Positions 36,864-45,439 of a stretch of DNA of 64,000 nucleotides are shown here, piece by piece. The position numbers and the translations under genes were made by a program. How positions within the stretch are numbered: the stretch's first letter is position 1; each line of letters opens with the position of its first letter. The notes beneath the pieces were generated by a model, which saw only the letters and a program-made list of their open reading frames with translations, was not told the DNA's origin and did no database searches. Source of the DNA: a bacterium (GTDB lineage Bacteria; Zhuqueibacterota; QNDG01; DSAB01); contig JAFGDT010000071.1 of NCBI GenBank assembly GCA_016931965.1, positions 16,466 through 80,465 on the forward strand. Direction: 5' to 3'.

Positions 36864-37731
36864 TTTTCTCCATTTGATTGAATACATGTTGATAGACTTT
36901 ATCGAAAAGTGTTTTCGGCAAGTTTCGCTCCAGCCAGATCTCATCCGATGCCAGCGCCTGTGCTGTCAGCATCGTCAGACCGGAGAGGGTCTGCGCTCCA
37001 CGCGATCGAGCCTGTCGCAACAGGAGGGTCTCTACCGGTTTGTAAACCAGATCAAAGACAGTGGCTGTCGGTTGGATCTGTTCGGGGCAGTGAACAGGGC
37101 TGGCATTTTCTTTCGGCCACATACCGACCGGTGTGGCATTGACCAGCAAATCAATTTCAGCGAGTTGTTTTTCAAGATCGCTGTTTTCCAGTTTCCCTAT
37201 CGTGATTGTGAGATCGGACAGTTTCATAAAATCATGCTGGATTTGTTTGATGCGTTCGACAATCAAATCGTACAGAATCACTTCATGCACACCCATGGAT
37301 GCCAGTCCTTCAATGACCGCCCTTGCCGCGCCACCGGCTCCCAATACAATCACTTTTCCTTTTAAAGAAGGAGACCAGCTGCTCTGTCGGAGGGTCGAAC
37401 GAAAACCATCTACATCCGTGTTGTATCCCGTCAGTTTTCCATTCCGGTTAACCACGGTATTTACAGCACCGATACGCTTGGCCAAAGGATCGACCTCATC
37501 CAAAAAAGGCATAATCGCCTGTTTATTCGGGATCGTAACATTCCATCCCGGTCTTCCCATTTTCCTGCAATCCTGAACAAATAAAGCCAGTCTATTGGTG
37601 GGTACACGGACCGTTTCATAACGGAGAGGGAGATCCAGCTCCTTGAAGACAAAATTGTGAATGTCCGGCGAAAGTGAATGTTCAATCGGATCACCGATCA
37701 CACAGTATGTGTTTTGGATCTTTTCAGTCAT
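36856..37731 (-). CDS. aroE: Shikimate dehydrogenase
   Basis: 291 residues. Substrate loop GDPIEHSLSPDIHN, GWNVTIPNK with the catalytic Lys, and NADP loop VLGAGGAARAVIEGL. It reduces 3-dehydroshikimate to shikimate. ATG 37731 overlaps the aroA stop by 8 bases; a TTG one codon earlier is an alternative. Confidence 0.96.
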   Translation of the reverse strand: MTEKIQNTYCVIGDPIEHSLSPDIHNFVFKELDLPLRYETVRVPTNRLALFVQDCRKMGRPGWNVTIPNKQAIMPFLDEVDPLAKRIGAVNTVVNRNGKLTGYNTDVDGFRSTLRQSSWSPSLKGKVIVLGAGGAARAVIEGLASMGVHEVILYDLIVERIKQIQHDFMKLSDLTITIGKLENSDLEKQLAEIDLLVNATPVGMWPKENASPVHCPEQIQPTATVFDLVYKPVETLLLRQARSRGAQTLSGLTMLTAQALASDEIWLERNLPKTLFDKVYQHVFNQMEKNE

Positions 37732-39007
37732 CAATCATCTTTTCCAGTGTTTCAAAAAATCCGGGATAAGAGATTTCCGCACATTCGGCATTCTGTATCG
37801 TTGTTTTCCCTTCAGCGATCAGTCCGGCAATGGCAAAGCTCATGGCAATCCGATGATCTCCGTAGCTGTCAATGACCGTGCCGTGTAATTTTTGAGGACC
37901 GGTGAGGGCGAATCCGTCATCGAATACATCGATTTTGACACCCATTTTTTTCAGATTGGTGGCAACGGACGTAATGCGATCGGTTTCTTTGACTCGGAGT
38001 TCTTTGGCATCCCTGACCATAGTTTTTCCTTTTGCCTGCGTTGCGGCAATCGCAATGAGGGGAATCTCATCAATCACTTTTGGAATCAGGATTCCTTCAA
38101 TTGAAACACCATAAAGCTTCGAACTTTTGATCAGCAGATCGGCAATGGGTTCATTGTTCGATTCCCGTTTATTCTGGTAGCTGATCTGTCCTCCCATATT
38201 TTCCAGAACATCGAGGATACCTTTTCTTGTCGGGTTTATGCCAACATTTTTCAAAAGGAGATTGGAATGACCGATCAGTGAAGCCGCTATGATAAAAAAA
38301 GCGGCAGAAGAGATGTCACCCGGTACCGAAATGTCTGCAGACTGCAGCTGAGCCGGTCCTTCAACGCTCACCTCCAAACAATCACGATTGACCTCGATAC
38401 CAAAACAAGGCAGCATCCGCTCTGTATGATCCCGCGAAAGGGAGGGTTCGATCACCGATGTTGTACCGTTTGCATAGAGACCCGCCAGCAGGATTGCGGA
38501 TTTGATCTGGGCACTGGGCACCGGCGTCCTGTACGTGATGGAACTGAGTTGACCCCCGTGAATGTGGAGGGGAGCGTAAGATCCATTCCGGGGATCGATC
38601 TGCGCGTGCATCTGTCGGAGCGGATCGACAATGCGGTTCATCGGACGTTTACTCAATGATGTATCGCCTGTAATGGTCGATTCAAATGGTTGCGCTGCTA
38701 AAATTCCGGAGAGTAGACGCATCGTTGTTCCCGAGTTGCCTGCATCAAGAGCCTGTTGGGGGGGGAATAAGCCCCGCATGCCCCGTCCATGTACATGGAT
38801 TTTCTCACCTTCGGATTCAATAATAATACCGAGTTGTTTCAGACAGTTTTGCGTACTTTTGATATCTTTTCCGGGTGAACAATGTATAATCGTGGTTGTT
38901 CCATTTCCAATTGCTCCCATCATGAGCGCACGATGTGAAATGGACTTGTCACCCGGAGGTGTAATCGATCCCGACAATCGATTGATCGGGTGGATTGTTC
39001 TGTCCAT
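37724..39007 (-). CDS. aroA: EPSP synthase (3-phosphoshikimate 1-carboxyvinyltransferase)
   Basis: 427 residues. PPGDKSISHRALMMGA at the N-terminus, LDAGNSGTTMRLLSGILAA, and a C-terminal KETDRI...GDHRIAMSFAIAG region, all EPSP synthase hallmarks. LDAGNSGTTMR with an Ala-type active site suggests the class II sort, but this is a guess. It lies 9 bases after tyrA. Confidence 0.97.
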   Translation of the reverse strand: MDRTIHPINRLSGSITPPGDKSISHRALMMGAIGNGTTTIIHCSPGKDIKSTQNCLKQLGIIIESEGEKIHVHGRGMRGLFPPQQALDAGNSGTTMRLLSGILAAQPFESTITGDTSLSKRPMNRIVDPLRQMHAQIDPRNGSYAPLHIHGGQLSSITYRTPVPSAQIKSAILLAGLYANGTTSVIEPSLSRDHTERMLPCFGIEVNRDCLEVSVEGPAQLQSADISVPGDISSAAFFIIAASLIGHSNLLLKNVGINPTRKGILDVLENMGGQISYQNKRESNNEPIADLLIKSSKLYGVSIEGILIPKVIDEIPLIAIAATQAKGKTMVRDAKELRVKETDRITSVATNLKKMGVKIDVFDDGFALTGPQKLHGTVIDSYGDHRIAMSFAIAGLIAEGKTTIQNAECAEISYPGFFETLEKMIDD

Positions 39008-39016
39008 AACTTTCCT

Positions 39017-40123
39017 TCAGTTGCGAGGTCGAGAGGTAAAACCGATTTGTTTAAGTAGTTCTTGAGCCGTTTGTCTGTCCGCTTCTGTTTCGAGGGACAG
39101 TCGAATCGTTCCGGAATCCCCCTCTCTAATTTTCAATACCTCTATATCCTTGATGTTGATTCCCTTTTCGGCTAATGTTGTTGAAATGGCAGCAATTACA
39201 CCTGGTTTATCTTCAACCCAAACGGAAAGATCGAAATGGGGCCTGAGGAATCCCTTGGTGTCATGGGGTATTGAAAGGCGGTTGCGAGCGGCATTTTCAA
39301 ATGTTTCAGAAAGATTTTCCTGAACCAGTTTCTTTTTCATCTCCTTGAGATTTTCAATGAATGTGTCGATATAGTGCGATACGTTTTGCTGATTCGTTTG
39401 GAATATATCTCTCCATATTTCATATGGACTGGAAGCAATCCGCGTCATATCGCGAAATCCTCCCGCTGCCAACTTGAGAAAAAGAGAGCTGGCTTTCTTG
39501 TTTTGAAACTGAGTAATGACATTCATCAGGGACACGGCCAACAATTGCGGAAGATGACTGACGGCAGCAGCTACCTGATCATGGAGTTGGGGATCGAGCG
39601 TGATGGTTTTCGCCCCAATACGTTCAATCAAATTGACGAAATACTGCATGATCTCATTGGGTATTCTTTGTGACGGAGTCAGCACATAGGTGGCATTTTC
39701 AAATAGAAGCGCATCTGCCCATTCAACACCGCGGCCTTCATTGCCAGCCATGGGATGTCCGCCGAGAAAATATTTGTCTTTCTTGAAGCAATCCTTTGCC
39801 CGCTTGACAATTTCGAATTTCGTACTGCCCACATCGGTTACCAATGTACCAGGGCGGATGGCATAGGCAATTTTCGGAAGCATTTCAATGATGATTGAGA
39901 TGGGAGTGCAGATAAAAACAAGGTCGGCTTTTGGCAGACATGTTTCGAGTTCCGACCGTTCAAATCCTTGATCGATTGCGCCAAGGGCAAGGGCTTTGTC
40001 AAGTGTCTGTTTTCTTGAAATGCCTAAAATTCGGATACCCGGCTCCTTTCGTTTCAGGGAAAGACCCAGAGATCCACCGATAATACCGACTCCGATAATG
40101 GCAATATTTTTAAATGGTGTCAA
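39017..40123 (-). CDS. tyrA: Prephenate dehydrogenase with C-terminal ACT domain
   Basis: 368 residues. NAD loop AIIGVGIIGGSLGLSLK at the N-terminus, GGHPMAGNEGRGVEWAD (substrate-binding, with the catalytic His) and AAAVSHLPQL. Residues about 295-368 are an ACT domain (DLSVWVEDKPGVIAAISTTL), likely the site of tyrosine feedback. It converts prephenate to 4-hydroxyphenylpyruvate. Follows chorismate mutase by 55 bases. Confidence 0.95.
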   Translation of the reverse strand: MTPFKNIAIIGVGIIGGSLGLSLKRKEPGIRILGISRKQTLDKALALGAIDQGFERSELETCLPKADLVFICTPISIIIEMLPKIAYAIRPGTLVTDVGSTKFEIVKRAKDCFKKDKYFLGGHPMAGNEGRGVEWADALLFENATYVLTPSQRIPNEIMQYFVNLIERIGAKTITLDPQLHDQVAAAVSHLPQLLAVSLMNVITQFQNKKASSLFLKLAAGGFRDMTRIASSPYEIWRDIFQTNQQNVSHYIDTFIENLKEMKKKLVQENLSETFENAARNRLSIPHDTKGFLRPHFDLSVWVEDKPGVIAAISTTLAEKGINIKDIEVLKIREGDSGTIRLSLETEADRQTAQELLKQIGFTSRPRN

Positions 40124-40178
40124 TTATCCTCTTATTCCTATGTTATGAAAAGTTCATTTTATGATTTATCACGCTTTG

Positions 40179-40454
40179 TTATTTCAAATATATTTTTTTT
40201 TGAGTCTCAAGGCAAATACGGATAATATGTTTGAATAATGCATTCAAATCATCTGTAGGGATAGGATCGTGTTCCAGTGTCAAGACATGCGATATTACAT
40301 TCTGTTCACGTTTGTTGTCCTGCATGGGGATACCCTGTTCCAATTTGACTTGGCCGATTTTCAACACCACACGCATTCTTTTGCGCAGTAAATCAACCAG
40401 TTGGGTATCGATTTCCTCGATCTGTTGGCGAAGGTCATCAAGAGATAAAATCAT
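40179..40454 (-). CDS. Chorismate mutase, AroQ class
   Basis: 91 residues, all helical. LRQQIEEIDTQLVDLLRKRM is the classic start of the AroQ fold; VVLKIGQVKLEQG and DNKREQNVI carry the Arg/Lys residues of the active site. It turns chorismate into prephenate for the tyrA product next door. First structural gene of the operon, with a strong AGGAGG 5 bases before its ATG and directly behind the attenuator. Confidence 0.94.
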   Translation of the reverse strand: MILSLDDLRQQIEEIDTQLVDLLRKRMRVVLKIGQVKLEQGIPMQDNKREQNVISHVLTLEHDPIPTDDLNALFKHIIRICLETQKKIYLK

Positions 40455-40477
40455 ACTTCCTCCTGTGCATTCACATC

Positions 40478-40511
40478 AAAAAGCCCACTCTTTGGCAAGT
40501 AGCGGGCTGGG
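40478..40511 (-). terminator. Intrinsic terminator of the aro attenuator
   Basis: Eight-base stem with one G-U pair, a bulged A, three further pairs and a run of five T on the minus strand, ending 24 bases before the chorismate mutase ATG. Confidence 0.85.
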
Positions 40512-40590
40512 TTTTTGCATTTTGGGTAACGGAATGTTCGGTTAAAAATCCCTCCCGCGGCATTGGTTGATAAAAAAATAATAAGGGTAT
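40478..40590 (-). promoter_or_regulatory. Phe/Tyr attenuator of the aromatic operon
   Basis: Four pairing regions can be read on the minus strand. Terminator (regions 3:4): AGCCCGCT (40508-40501) with AGTGGGCT (40489-40482), extended by CTT/AAG around loop GCCA, then TTTTT. Antiterminator (2:3): GCGGG-A-GGG (40558-40550) with CCC-AG-CCCGC (40511-40502). Region 1 (ATACCCT, 40590-40584), which lies in the leader's Tyr-Pro-Tyr codons, pairs with AGGGAT (40553-40548) of region 2. Ribosome stalling at Tyr/Phe codons would free region 2 and let transcription pass. Confidence 0.85.
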
Positions 40591-40643
40591 TCGACAGAAT
40601 AATAAAATAAAAAGAATAGATTGTACATCATCTGGTTTTTCAT
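40542..40643 (-). CDS. Aromatic leader peptide
   Basis: 33-codon ORF between promoter and attenuator. Starts MKNQMMYN and contains FFLFYYSVEYPYYFF at residues 10-24; 12 of the 33 residues are Phe or Tyr, and the densest run lies just where region 1 of the attenuator is. Stop TAA at 40542-40544. It starts about 14 bases after the expected transcript start; no strong ribosome site. Functional like the E. coli pheA or trp leader peptides: the act of translation, not the product, matters. Confidence 0.85.
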   Translation of the reverse strand: MKNQMMYNLFFLFYYSVEYPYYFFINQCRGRDF

Positions 40644-40663
40644 TATTTTATCTTGATGAATAA

Positions 40664-40692
40664 AATATAAAAATCAATATTTCAAAAGTCAA
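40664..40692 (-). promoter_or_regulatory. Promoter of the aromatic operon
   Basis: Minus strand TTGACT (40692-40687), 17-base spacer, TATATT (40669-40664). Transcription should start near 40657, giving a leader of about 200 bases before chorismate mutase. Confidence 0.8.
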
Positions 40693-40782
40693 GTCATTTG
40701 TTGTTTTAGTCTATCAGATAAAATAATTCGCAAACTGTTTTTTTCATATCCGATGGGTCATTCTTGCTTGAGAATAAAATCC

Positions 40783-40811
40783 TTGCAAAACTGTGAACTT
40801 TTCATTATAAT
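40783..40811 (+). promoter_or_regulatory. Promoter of the nitroreductase gene
   Basis: Plus strand TTGCAA (40783-40788), 17-base spacer, perfect TATAAT (40806-40811). Transcription would start near 40818, which rules out an ATG at 40814 and supports ATG 40853. Confidence 0.8.
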
Positions 40812-40852
40812 AATTGCACATTTATTGTCTTAAATATTATAGGAATTATATT

Positions 40853-41458
40853 ATGGGGAAGGTATATCGGACGATCTGTAACAGAAGAACAATCAGACGG
40901 TTTCAGAATAAAGTGATACCTAAAGATTTATTAACCAAATTTATTAATGCAGCACGTTTAGCACCCTCATCTGGAAATATCCAGCCATGCGAGTTTATTG
41001 TTGTGGACAATCCAAAAATGCTCAATGCTATTTTTCCGTGCCTTCGGTGGGCTGCTTACATCGAACCAGATGGGAACCCTCCAAAAGGAGAAAGACCGGT
41101 AGCTTATATAGTTGCTCTGATTAATGTTCAACTCAGGAAAAAAGGGGGAGAAGAGGATGTGGCAGCTGCAATTGAAAATATCATTTTAACAGCTTGCGAG
41201 GAAGGCATTGGCTCTTGCTGGCTCCATTCAATCGATCGAAAACAAATTAAGAATTTATTGCAAATTCCCCATCACTTGAATGTAAATTCCATTGTTGCTC
41301 TGGGTTATCCCAATGAGCAACCTGTTGTTGATGTCCCTCAGAGTTCGTCAATTCGCTACTGGAAAGATCATGATGGTGTCATTCATGTCCCGAAACGAAC
41401 CTTAGAAGAAATCATACATCGAAATATATATGGCCATAACCATACGGATGCAGTTTAG
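40853..41458 (+). CDS. Nitroreductase-family flavoprotein
   Basis: 201 residues from ATG 40853 (AGGA 8 bases upstream). FMN-binding family signs: RRTIRRFQNKVIPKD with the phosphate-binding Arg residues, AARLAPSSGNIQPCEFIVV, and the late IALGYPNEQP-type strand (here SIVALGYPNEQPVV). These enzymes use NAD(P)H to reduce nitro groups, quinones or flavins; the true substrate here is unknown. It stands divergent from the aro operon with its own promoter. Confidence 0.92.
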   Translation: MGKVYRTICNRRTIRRFQNKVIPKDLLTKFINAARLAPSSGNIQPCEFIVVDNPKMLNAIFPCLRWAAYIEPDGNPPKGERPVAYIVALINVQLRKKGGEEDVAAAIENIILTACEEGIGSCWLHSIDRKQIKNLLQIPHHLNVNSIVALGYPNEQPVVDVPQSSSIRYWKDHDGVIHVPKRTLEEIIHRNIYGHNHTDAV

Positions 41459-41493
41459 GATTTTTACAATCAAATAATGTTTACAGTTAAAAA

Positions 41494-41583
41494 ATGAGGG
41501 CAAATGAAATAATAGAAGTGCATCAAAAAGTAGATACAAATGCATTCATAATCGAGAAGTATACTGTTCTGGAAGGGAAATGA
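41494..41583 (+). CDS. Possible mini-ORF upstream of the R3H gene
   Basis: 29 codons (MRANEIIEVHQKVDTNAFII...), ending in TGA that overlaps the ATG of the R3H gene by 4 bases. Composition is protein-like and the overlap would couple the two. No ribosome site of note. Could be a small unknown protein or a leader; no family recognised. Confidence 0.35.
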   Translation: MRANEIIEVHQKVDTNAFIIEKYTVLEGK

Positions 41584-42074
41584 ATGTGGTAGCAGAAAAA
41601 CAAGAAAACACTGAAACAAAGAACAAACGGTATCGAAGATCCCCACGGGTCGATGAAAAGGTTCAGAGGACGATCCAAACGATTGAGGAAACACTGGTCA
41701 ATTCGATTCAATCAATCACTTTTAGAGAACTCAATGGTTATCAAAGAAAAGCGATCCAGAAACACTTCGAGCATATTCAAGAGTATCGGATTAAAACCTA
41801 TCGGGAAAGAGATAATGTGATCATGAAAGTCTATCCAATTGGCCAATTAAAAAGACTTGCTGAACAAAAGACACAAGAGGTTTTGATGAAAGGGAAGCCC
41901 GAAGCGCTTCCTCCTATGGGATCATTTGAGAGATTTGTGATTCATGATTACCTGAAAGAACGAGAGGGTATTAAGACAGAAAGTTTTGGTGAAGAGGGAA
42001 AAGATCGCCACATCGAAATTTGCCCTCTTTTTGGAAGGACGCTGAAGAAAGCAAATAAAAAATTAACGCGATGA
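41580..42074 (+). CDS. R3H-domain nucleic-acid-binding protein
   Basis: 164 residues. The C-terminal part (about 105-155) is an R3H domain: LPPMGSFERFVIHDYLK with the Arg-x3-His core, then IKTESFGEEGKDRHIEICP, as in Jag/SpoIIIJ-associated proteins that bind single-stranded nucleic acid. The N-terminal part is basic and helical and shows no Jag-N or clear KH GxxG loop. GGAAGGG lies too close to ATG 41580, so GTG 41586 is a fair alternative start. Followed by a receiver domain gene after 29 bases. Confidence 0.8.
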   Translation: MNVVAEKQENTETKNKRYRRSPRVDEKVQRTIQTIEETLVNSIQSITFRELNGYQRKAIQKHFEHIQEYRIKTYRERDNVIMKVYPIGQLKRLAEQKTQEVLMKGKPEALPPMGSFERFVIHDYLKEREGIKTESFGEEGKDRHIEICPLFGRTLKKANKKLTR

Positions 42075-42103
42075 TATATTCACTTTGTTTGAAAGGAAGA
42101 TAG

Positions 42104-42478
42104 ATGAACCGTAACGTCATGATTGTTGATGATGATCCTTCTATATTGTATACGGTAAAACGGATGTTGGAAAGTGCCGATATGACGGTTACGACTGCAA
42201 GCAATGGAAGAATATGTCTCGAAGAACTGAAAAAAGGATTTAAAGGACTCATTCTTATGGACATTATAATGCCAGATATGGATGGGTGGGATACAGTAAA
42301 AGAAATTGTAGATCAGGGCTTTTTAGATGGAATCATTATTTGCATGTTGACAGGAAAGAAAGTGCCGGATCAAAAAATGGACAAACTGAAAGAATATATT
42401 CTGGATTATATCACAAAGCCTTTGCAGAAGGATAAATTTGTATCAATTGTTGAGGAATATTTATCATTTTTAAAATAA
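42104..42478 (+). CDS. Single-domain response regulator (receiver)
   Basis: 124 residues, only a CheY-like receiver. Acid pocket DDD near residues 9-11, phospho-acceptor Asp in LILMDIIMPDMDG (about residue 54), switch Thr in CMLTGKK and Lys in DYITKPL. No output domain. 32 bases ahead of a CheB catalytic gene that lacks its own receiver, so the two may form a split CheB. GGAAGATAG is the ribosome site. Confidence 0.93.
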   Translation: MNRNVMIVDDDPSILYTVKRMLESADMTVTTASNGRICLEELKKGFKGLILMDIIMPDMDGWDTVKEIVDQGFLDGIIICMLTGKKVPDQKMDKLKEYILDYITKPLQKDKFVSIVEEYLSFLK

Positions 42479-42510
42479 TCATTGGTTGATATGATTTTAT
42501 AGAACTGATT

Positions 42511-43089
42511 ATGAACAATCTTTTAAAGAGAAATCATCTGATTGTTATTGGATCTTCCGCAGGAGGTCCGAGAGTTCTTAAAGAAATTTTTTCTGGATTG
42601 CCTCTGATAAACGGCAGTATCATTCTTATCCAGCATATGCCAAAATATATTAATGAAACATTAACTGATAACTTAAATGAATGTACGGATATGTCTGTTG
42701 AAATAGCACAAGATGGTGTTGAGGTTGAATCTGGCAACATCTATGTGGCACCCAGTGAAATCCATCTCAAGTTGATCGATAATAAAAAAATCCATTTATC
42801 AGATGGTGAAAAAGTGAATTTTGCGCGGCCATCTATTGATGTTACATTTGAGTCGATTCAAATTACGATCGGTATAAAATTGGTCGGGATTATACTTACC
42901 GGAATGGGAAATGATGGCGCGAAAGGAATCAAACACATTAAATCACTTGGTGGATTGACAATCGTTCAAGATAAAGAAACCAGTGTGATTGATAGTATGC
43001 CCAAGGCAGCCATTGATACAGGAGCAGTCGATTTGATCTTGACTCCCAGTCAAATCAGAGAGAAACTGATTGAACTGGCGGGTATCTAA
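42511..43089 (+). CDS. CheB-type methylesterase/deamidase domain, no receiver
   Basis: 192 residues, a stand-alone CheB C-terminal domain. Catalytic triad: Ser in GSSAGGP (near 13-19), His in QHMPKYI and Asp in GMGNDGAKG. CheB removes methyl groups from chemoreceptors; no receptor, CheR or CheA lies in the window, so the target may be elsewhere or may not be chemotaxis at all. It follows the receiver gene on the same strand. Confidence 0.93.
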   Translation: MNNLLKRNHLIVIGSSAGGPRVLKEIFSGLPLINGSIILIQHMPKYINETLTDNLNECTDMSVEIAQDGVEVESGNIYVAPSEIHLKLIDNKKIHLSDGEKVNFARPSIDVTFESIQITIGIKLVGIILTGMGNDGAKGIKHIKSLGGLTIVQDKETSVIDSMPKAAIDTGAVDLILTPSQIREKLIELAGI

Positions 43090-43299
43090 TCGTATGAAAA
43101 AATTCTGTTGATTAATCACATAAATGATATTGACCCATCCTGTTTTATCTTTATCCATTTTACCATTTCTCAAAGGAATTTATTCTCTTTTTTAAAAAAT
43201 GACAATAAATTTATCGTATCACTTTGATATTATCAGATAATTTATTATATTTAACTCCATTTTTAATATTGGCATCTCAATTTATTCAGGGAATTCGTC

Positions 43300-45318
43300 T
43301 TGACCAATCACATGGACAGTAAAAAAGTACATCAGTTGGCAGTCAATACAATCCGAATGTTGGCTGTTGATGCTGTTGAGAAAGCCAAATCCGGGCATCC
43401 GGGAATGCCAATGGGAATGGCTGATTGTGCGTTTGTTTTATGGCACCGTTTTCTTCGATTTAATCCTGAAGATCCAAACTGGATTAATCGAGACCGTTTT
43501 CTACTTTCAGCAGGCCATGGATCGATGCTTCTTTACAGCATGCTTCATTTATCCGGTTACGATGTTTCTGTGGATGATTTGAGACAATTTCGCCAATGGG
43601 GGAGTCGAACACCGGGTCATCCGGAAAAGGGGTGTCTGCCTGGTGTTGAAACCACAACCGGTCCTTTAGGTCAGGGTTTTGCCAATGGTGTGGGTATGGC
43701 CATTGGTTCTCGTATTCTGGCAGATCGATTCAATCGCGATGATTTTTCTCCGATCGATCATCATATCTATGGTATCGTGAGCGACGGCGATATCATGGAA
43801 GGTATTACATCAGAGGCAGCCTCGGTTGCGGGCCATCTTCAATTGGGGAATATCATCTATATCTATGATGACAATCGGGTGACGATCGATGGTCAAACCA
43901 ACCTCACCTTTTCTGAAGATGTGGAAAAACGGTTTCAGGCATACGGATGGCATACGCTTACCATCGATGGCCACAATCATGAAGAAATTGGATCGGCAAT
44001 TGAGTTGGGAATAAAGACTCAAAACAAACCGACCCTGATTATCGCCAAAACCCATATTGGATACGGCAGTCCAAACAGACAGGATTCTTCAGTTTCGCAT
44101 GGCGCTCCTCTTGGAGAAGATGAGGTCATCGCAACAAAGAAACACCTCGGCTGGCCTCTGGAGCCTAAGTTTATCATTCCGGAAGAAATCAAACCCCTGT
44201 TTAAAGAAAGGCGGGACGTATTAAAGACATTATACAACCGCTGGCAAAAGCAGTTCAAAGACTGGCAGCAGGCTTATCCCGATTTACGCGATTTGCTGAA
44301 TCGAATGATTTCAAAGGATTTGCCAGACAATTTAGAAGAGCAGCTTATCGTCACCATTTCGGATAAGCCGGCGGCAACACGTGTTTGTAGTCAAAAGATA
44401 TTGAACAAAGCTGCTCAAGCTATTCCCTCGATTATCGGGGGTTCCGCAGATTTGGGATCTTCGGTTAAAACGTTTATTGATGGGGCTGGTGATATTTCAG
44501 CCAGCAGTTTTTATGGACGAAATCTTCATTTCGGCATTCGCGAGCATGGAATGGGGGGGATCCTCAATGGGATAGCCCTTTACGGCGGTTTTATTCCCTA
44601 TGGGTCGACATTTCTTGTATTTGCCGATTATATGCGTCCTTCTATCCGTCTGACCTCAATTATGGGATTGCAAGTGGTTTATGTTTTTTCGCACGACAGT
44701 TTGTTTGTCGGAGAAGATGGTCCGACCCATCAGCCTGTGGAACAGATTGCCTCTCTCAGGATGATGCCGGGATTAACGGTCTTCCGGCCGGCAGACGGTT
44801 TAGAAACGGCCATGGCTTGGGCTTATGCCTTGCGTAGAAAACAAGGTCCAACGGCTCTTTGCCTGACCAGACAGACAGTTCCCTTGCTCGAACGGTCTGA
44901 ATCCTTTGATCCGGGGATCATTCAAAAGGGGGGGTATGTTTTATCACGGGAAGATGGATCGAAACCGGATGTTATCCTGGTGGCGACCGGATCAGAAGTG
45001 TCGATCGCTGTTGAGGCAAAACGTCTGTTGGCAAAGGATGGGAAACAGATCCGAGTCGTTTCCATGCCTTCTGTGGAAGTATTTCTTTCACAGGACGAGG
45101 GTTACCGAAATTCAGTAATCATAAAAAATGTACCGCTTTCTGTGATTGAAGCCGCCACGTCGTACGGATGGCACAGAATCACGCGCGCTCCGATGCTGTC
45201 GATCACAATGGATCAATTTGGCAAATCGGCTCCTTATCAGGTGCTGGCGGAGAAGTTTGGATTTACAGGAGAAAGTGTTGCGGAAAAGATAAGCAGCTGG
45301 TTAGAGGAACTTGCTTAG
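43300..45318 (+). CDS. tkt: Transketolase
   Basis: 672 residues. Thiamine-diphosphate domain GHPGMPMGMADCAFVLW and GDGDIMEGITSEA-type segment (here VSDGDIMEG), IYDDNRVTIDGQT, then pyrimidine domain FGIREHGMGGILNGIALYGG and DSLFVGEDGPTHQPVEQ. It moves two-carbon ketol units in the pentose phosphate pathway and also supplies erythrose-4-phosphate, a precursor of the aromatic pathway encoded nearby. TTG 43300 has AGGGA 8 bases upstream; ATG 43312 is the alternative. Confidence 0.96.
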   Translation: MTNHMDSKKVHQLAVNTIRMLAVDAVEKAKSGHPGMPMGMADCAFVLWHRFLRFNPEDPNWINRDRFLLSAGHGSMLLYSMLHLSGYDVSVDDLRQFRQWGSRTPGHPEKGCLPGVETTTGPLGQGFANGVGMAIGSRILADRFNRDDFSPIDHHIYGIVSDGDIMEGITSEAASVAGHLQLGNIIYIYDDNRVTIDGQTNLTFSEDVEKRFQAYGWHTLTIDGHNHEEIGSAIELGIKTQNKPTLIIAKTHIGYGSPNRQDSSVSHGAPLGEDEVIATKKHLGWPLEPKFIIPEEIKPLFKERRDVLKTLYNRWQKQFKDWQQAYPDLRDLLNRMISKDLPDNLEEQLIVTISDKPAATRVCSQKILNKAAQAIPSIIGGSADLGSSVKTFIDGAGDISASSFYGRNLHFGIREHGMGGILNGIALYGGFIPYGSTFLVFADYMRPSIRLTSIMGLQVVYVFSHDSLFVGEDGPTHQPVEQIASLRMMPGLTVFRPADGLETAMAWAYALRRKQGPTALCLTRQTVPLLERSESFDPGIIQKGGYVLSREDGSKPDVILVATGSEVSIAVEAKRLLAKDGKQIRVVSMPSVEVFLSQDEGYRNSVIIKNVPLSVIEAATSYGWHRITRAPMLSITMDQFGKSAPYQVLAEKFGFTGESVAEKISSWLEELA

Positions 45319-45349
45319 TTTCGAATGTTAGAAATGTAAACAATTGAAT

Positions 45350-45373
45350 GCCGAACATGCTTTTTCGTTCGGT
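45350..45373. terminator. Weak hairpin after transketolase
   Basis: CCGAAC/GTTCGG arms with a 10-base loop rich in T, followed by ATTTGTG. It lies between convergent genes and may act as a terminator, but lacks a proper T-run. Confidence 0.4.
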
Positions 45374-45439
45374 ATTTGTGCATATTATGGTTCCTATCGG
45401 AATAAAACTCCTACCTTGATACATAAAGATATTATATTT

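Noticed and set aside
40466..40520. 14-codon frame ending Trp-Ala-Phe inside the attenuator stem
   Set aside because: The codons arise from the terminator sequence itself; the Phe/Tyr-rich frame at 40542-40643 is the better leader peptide.
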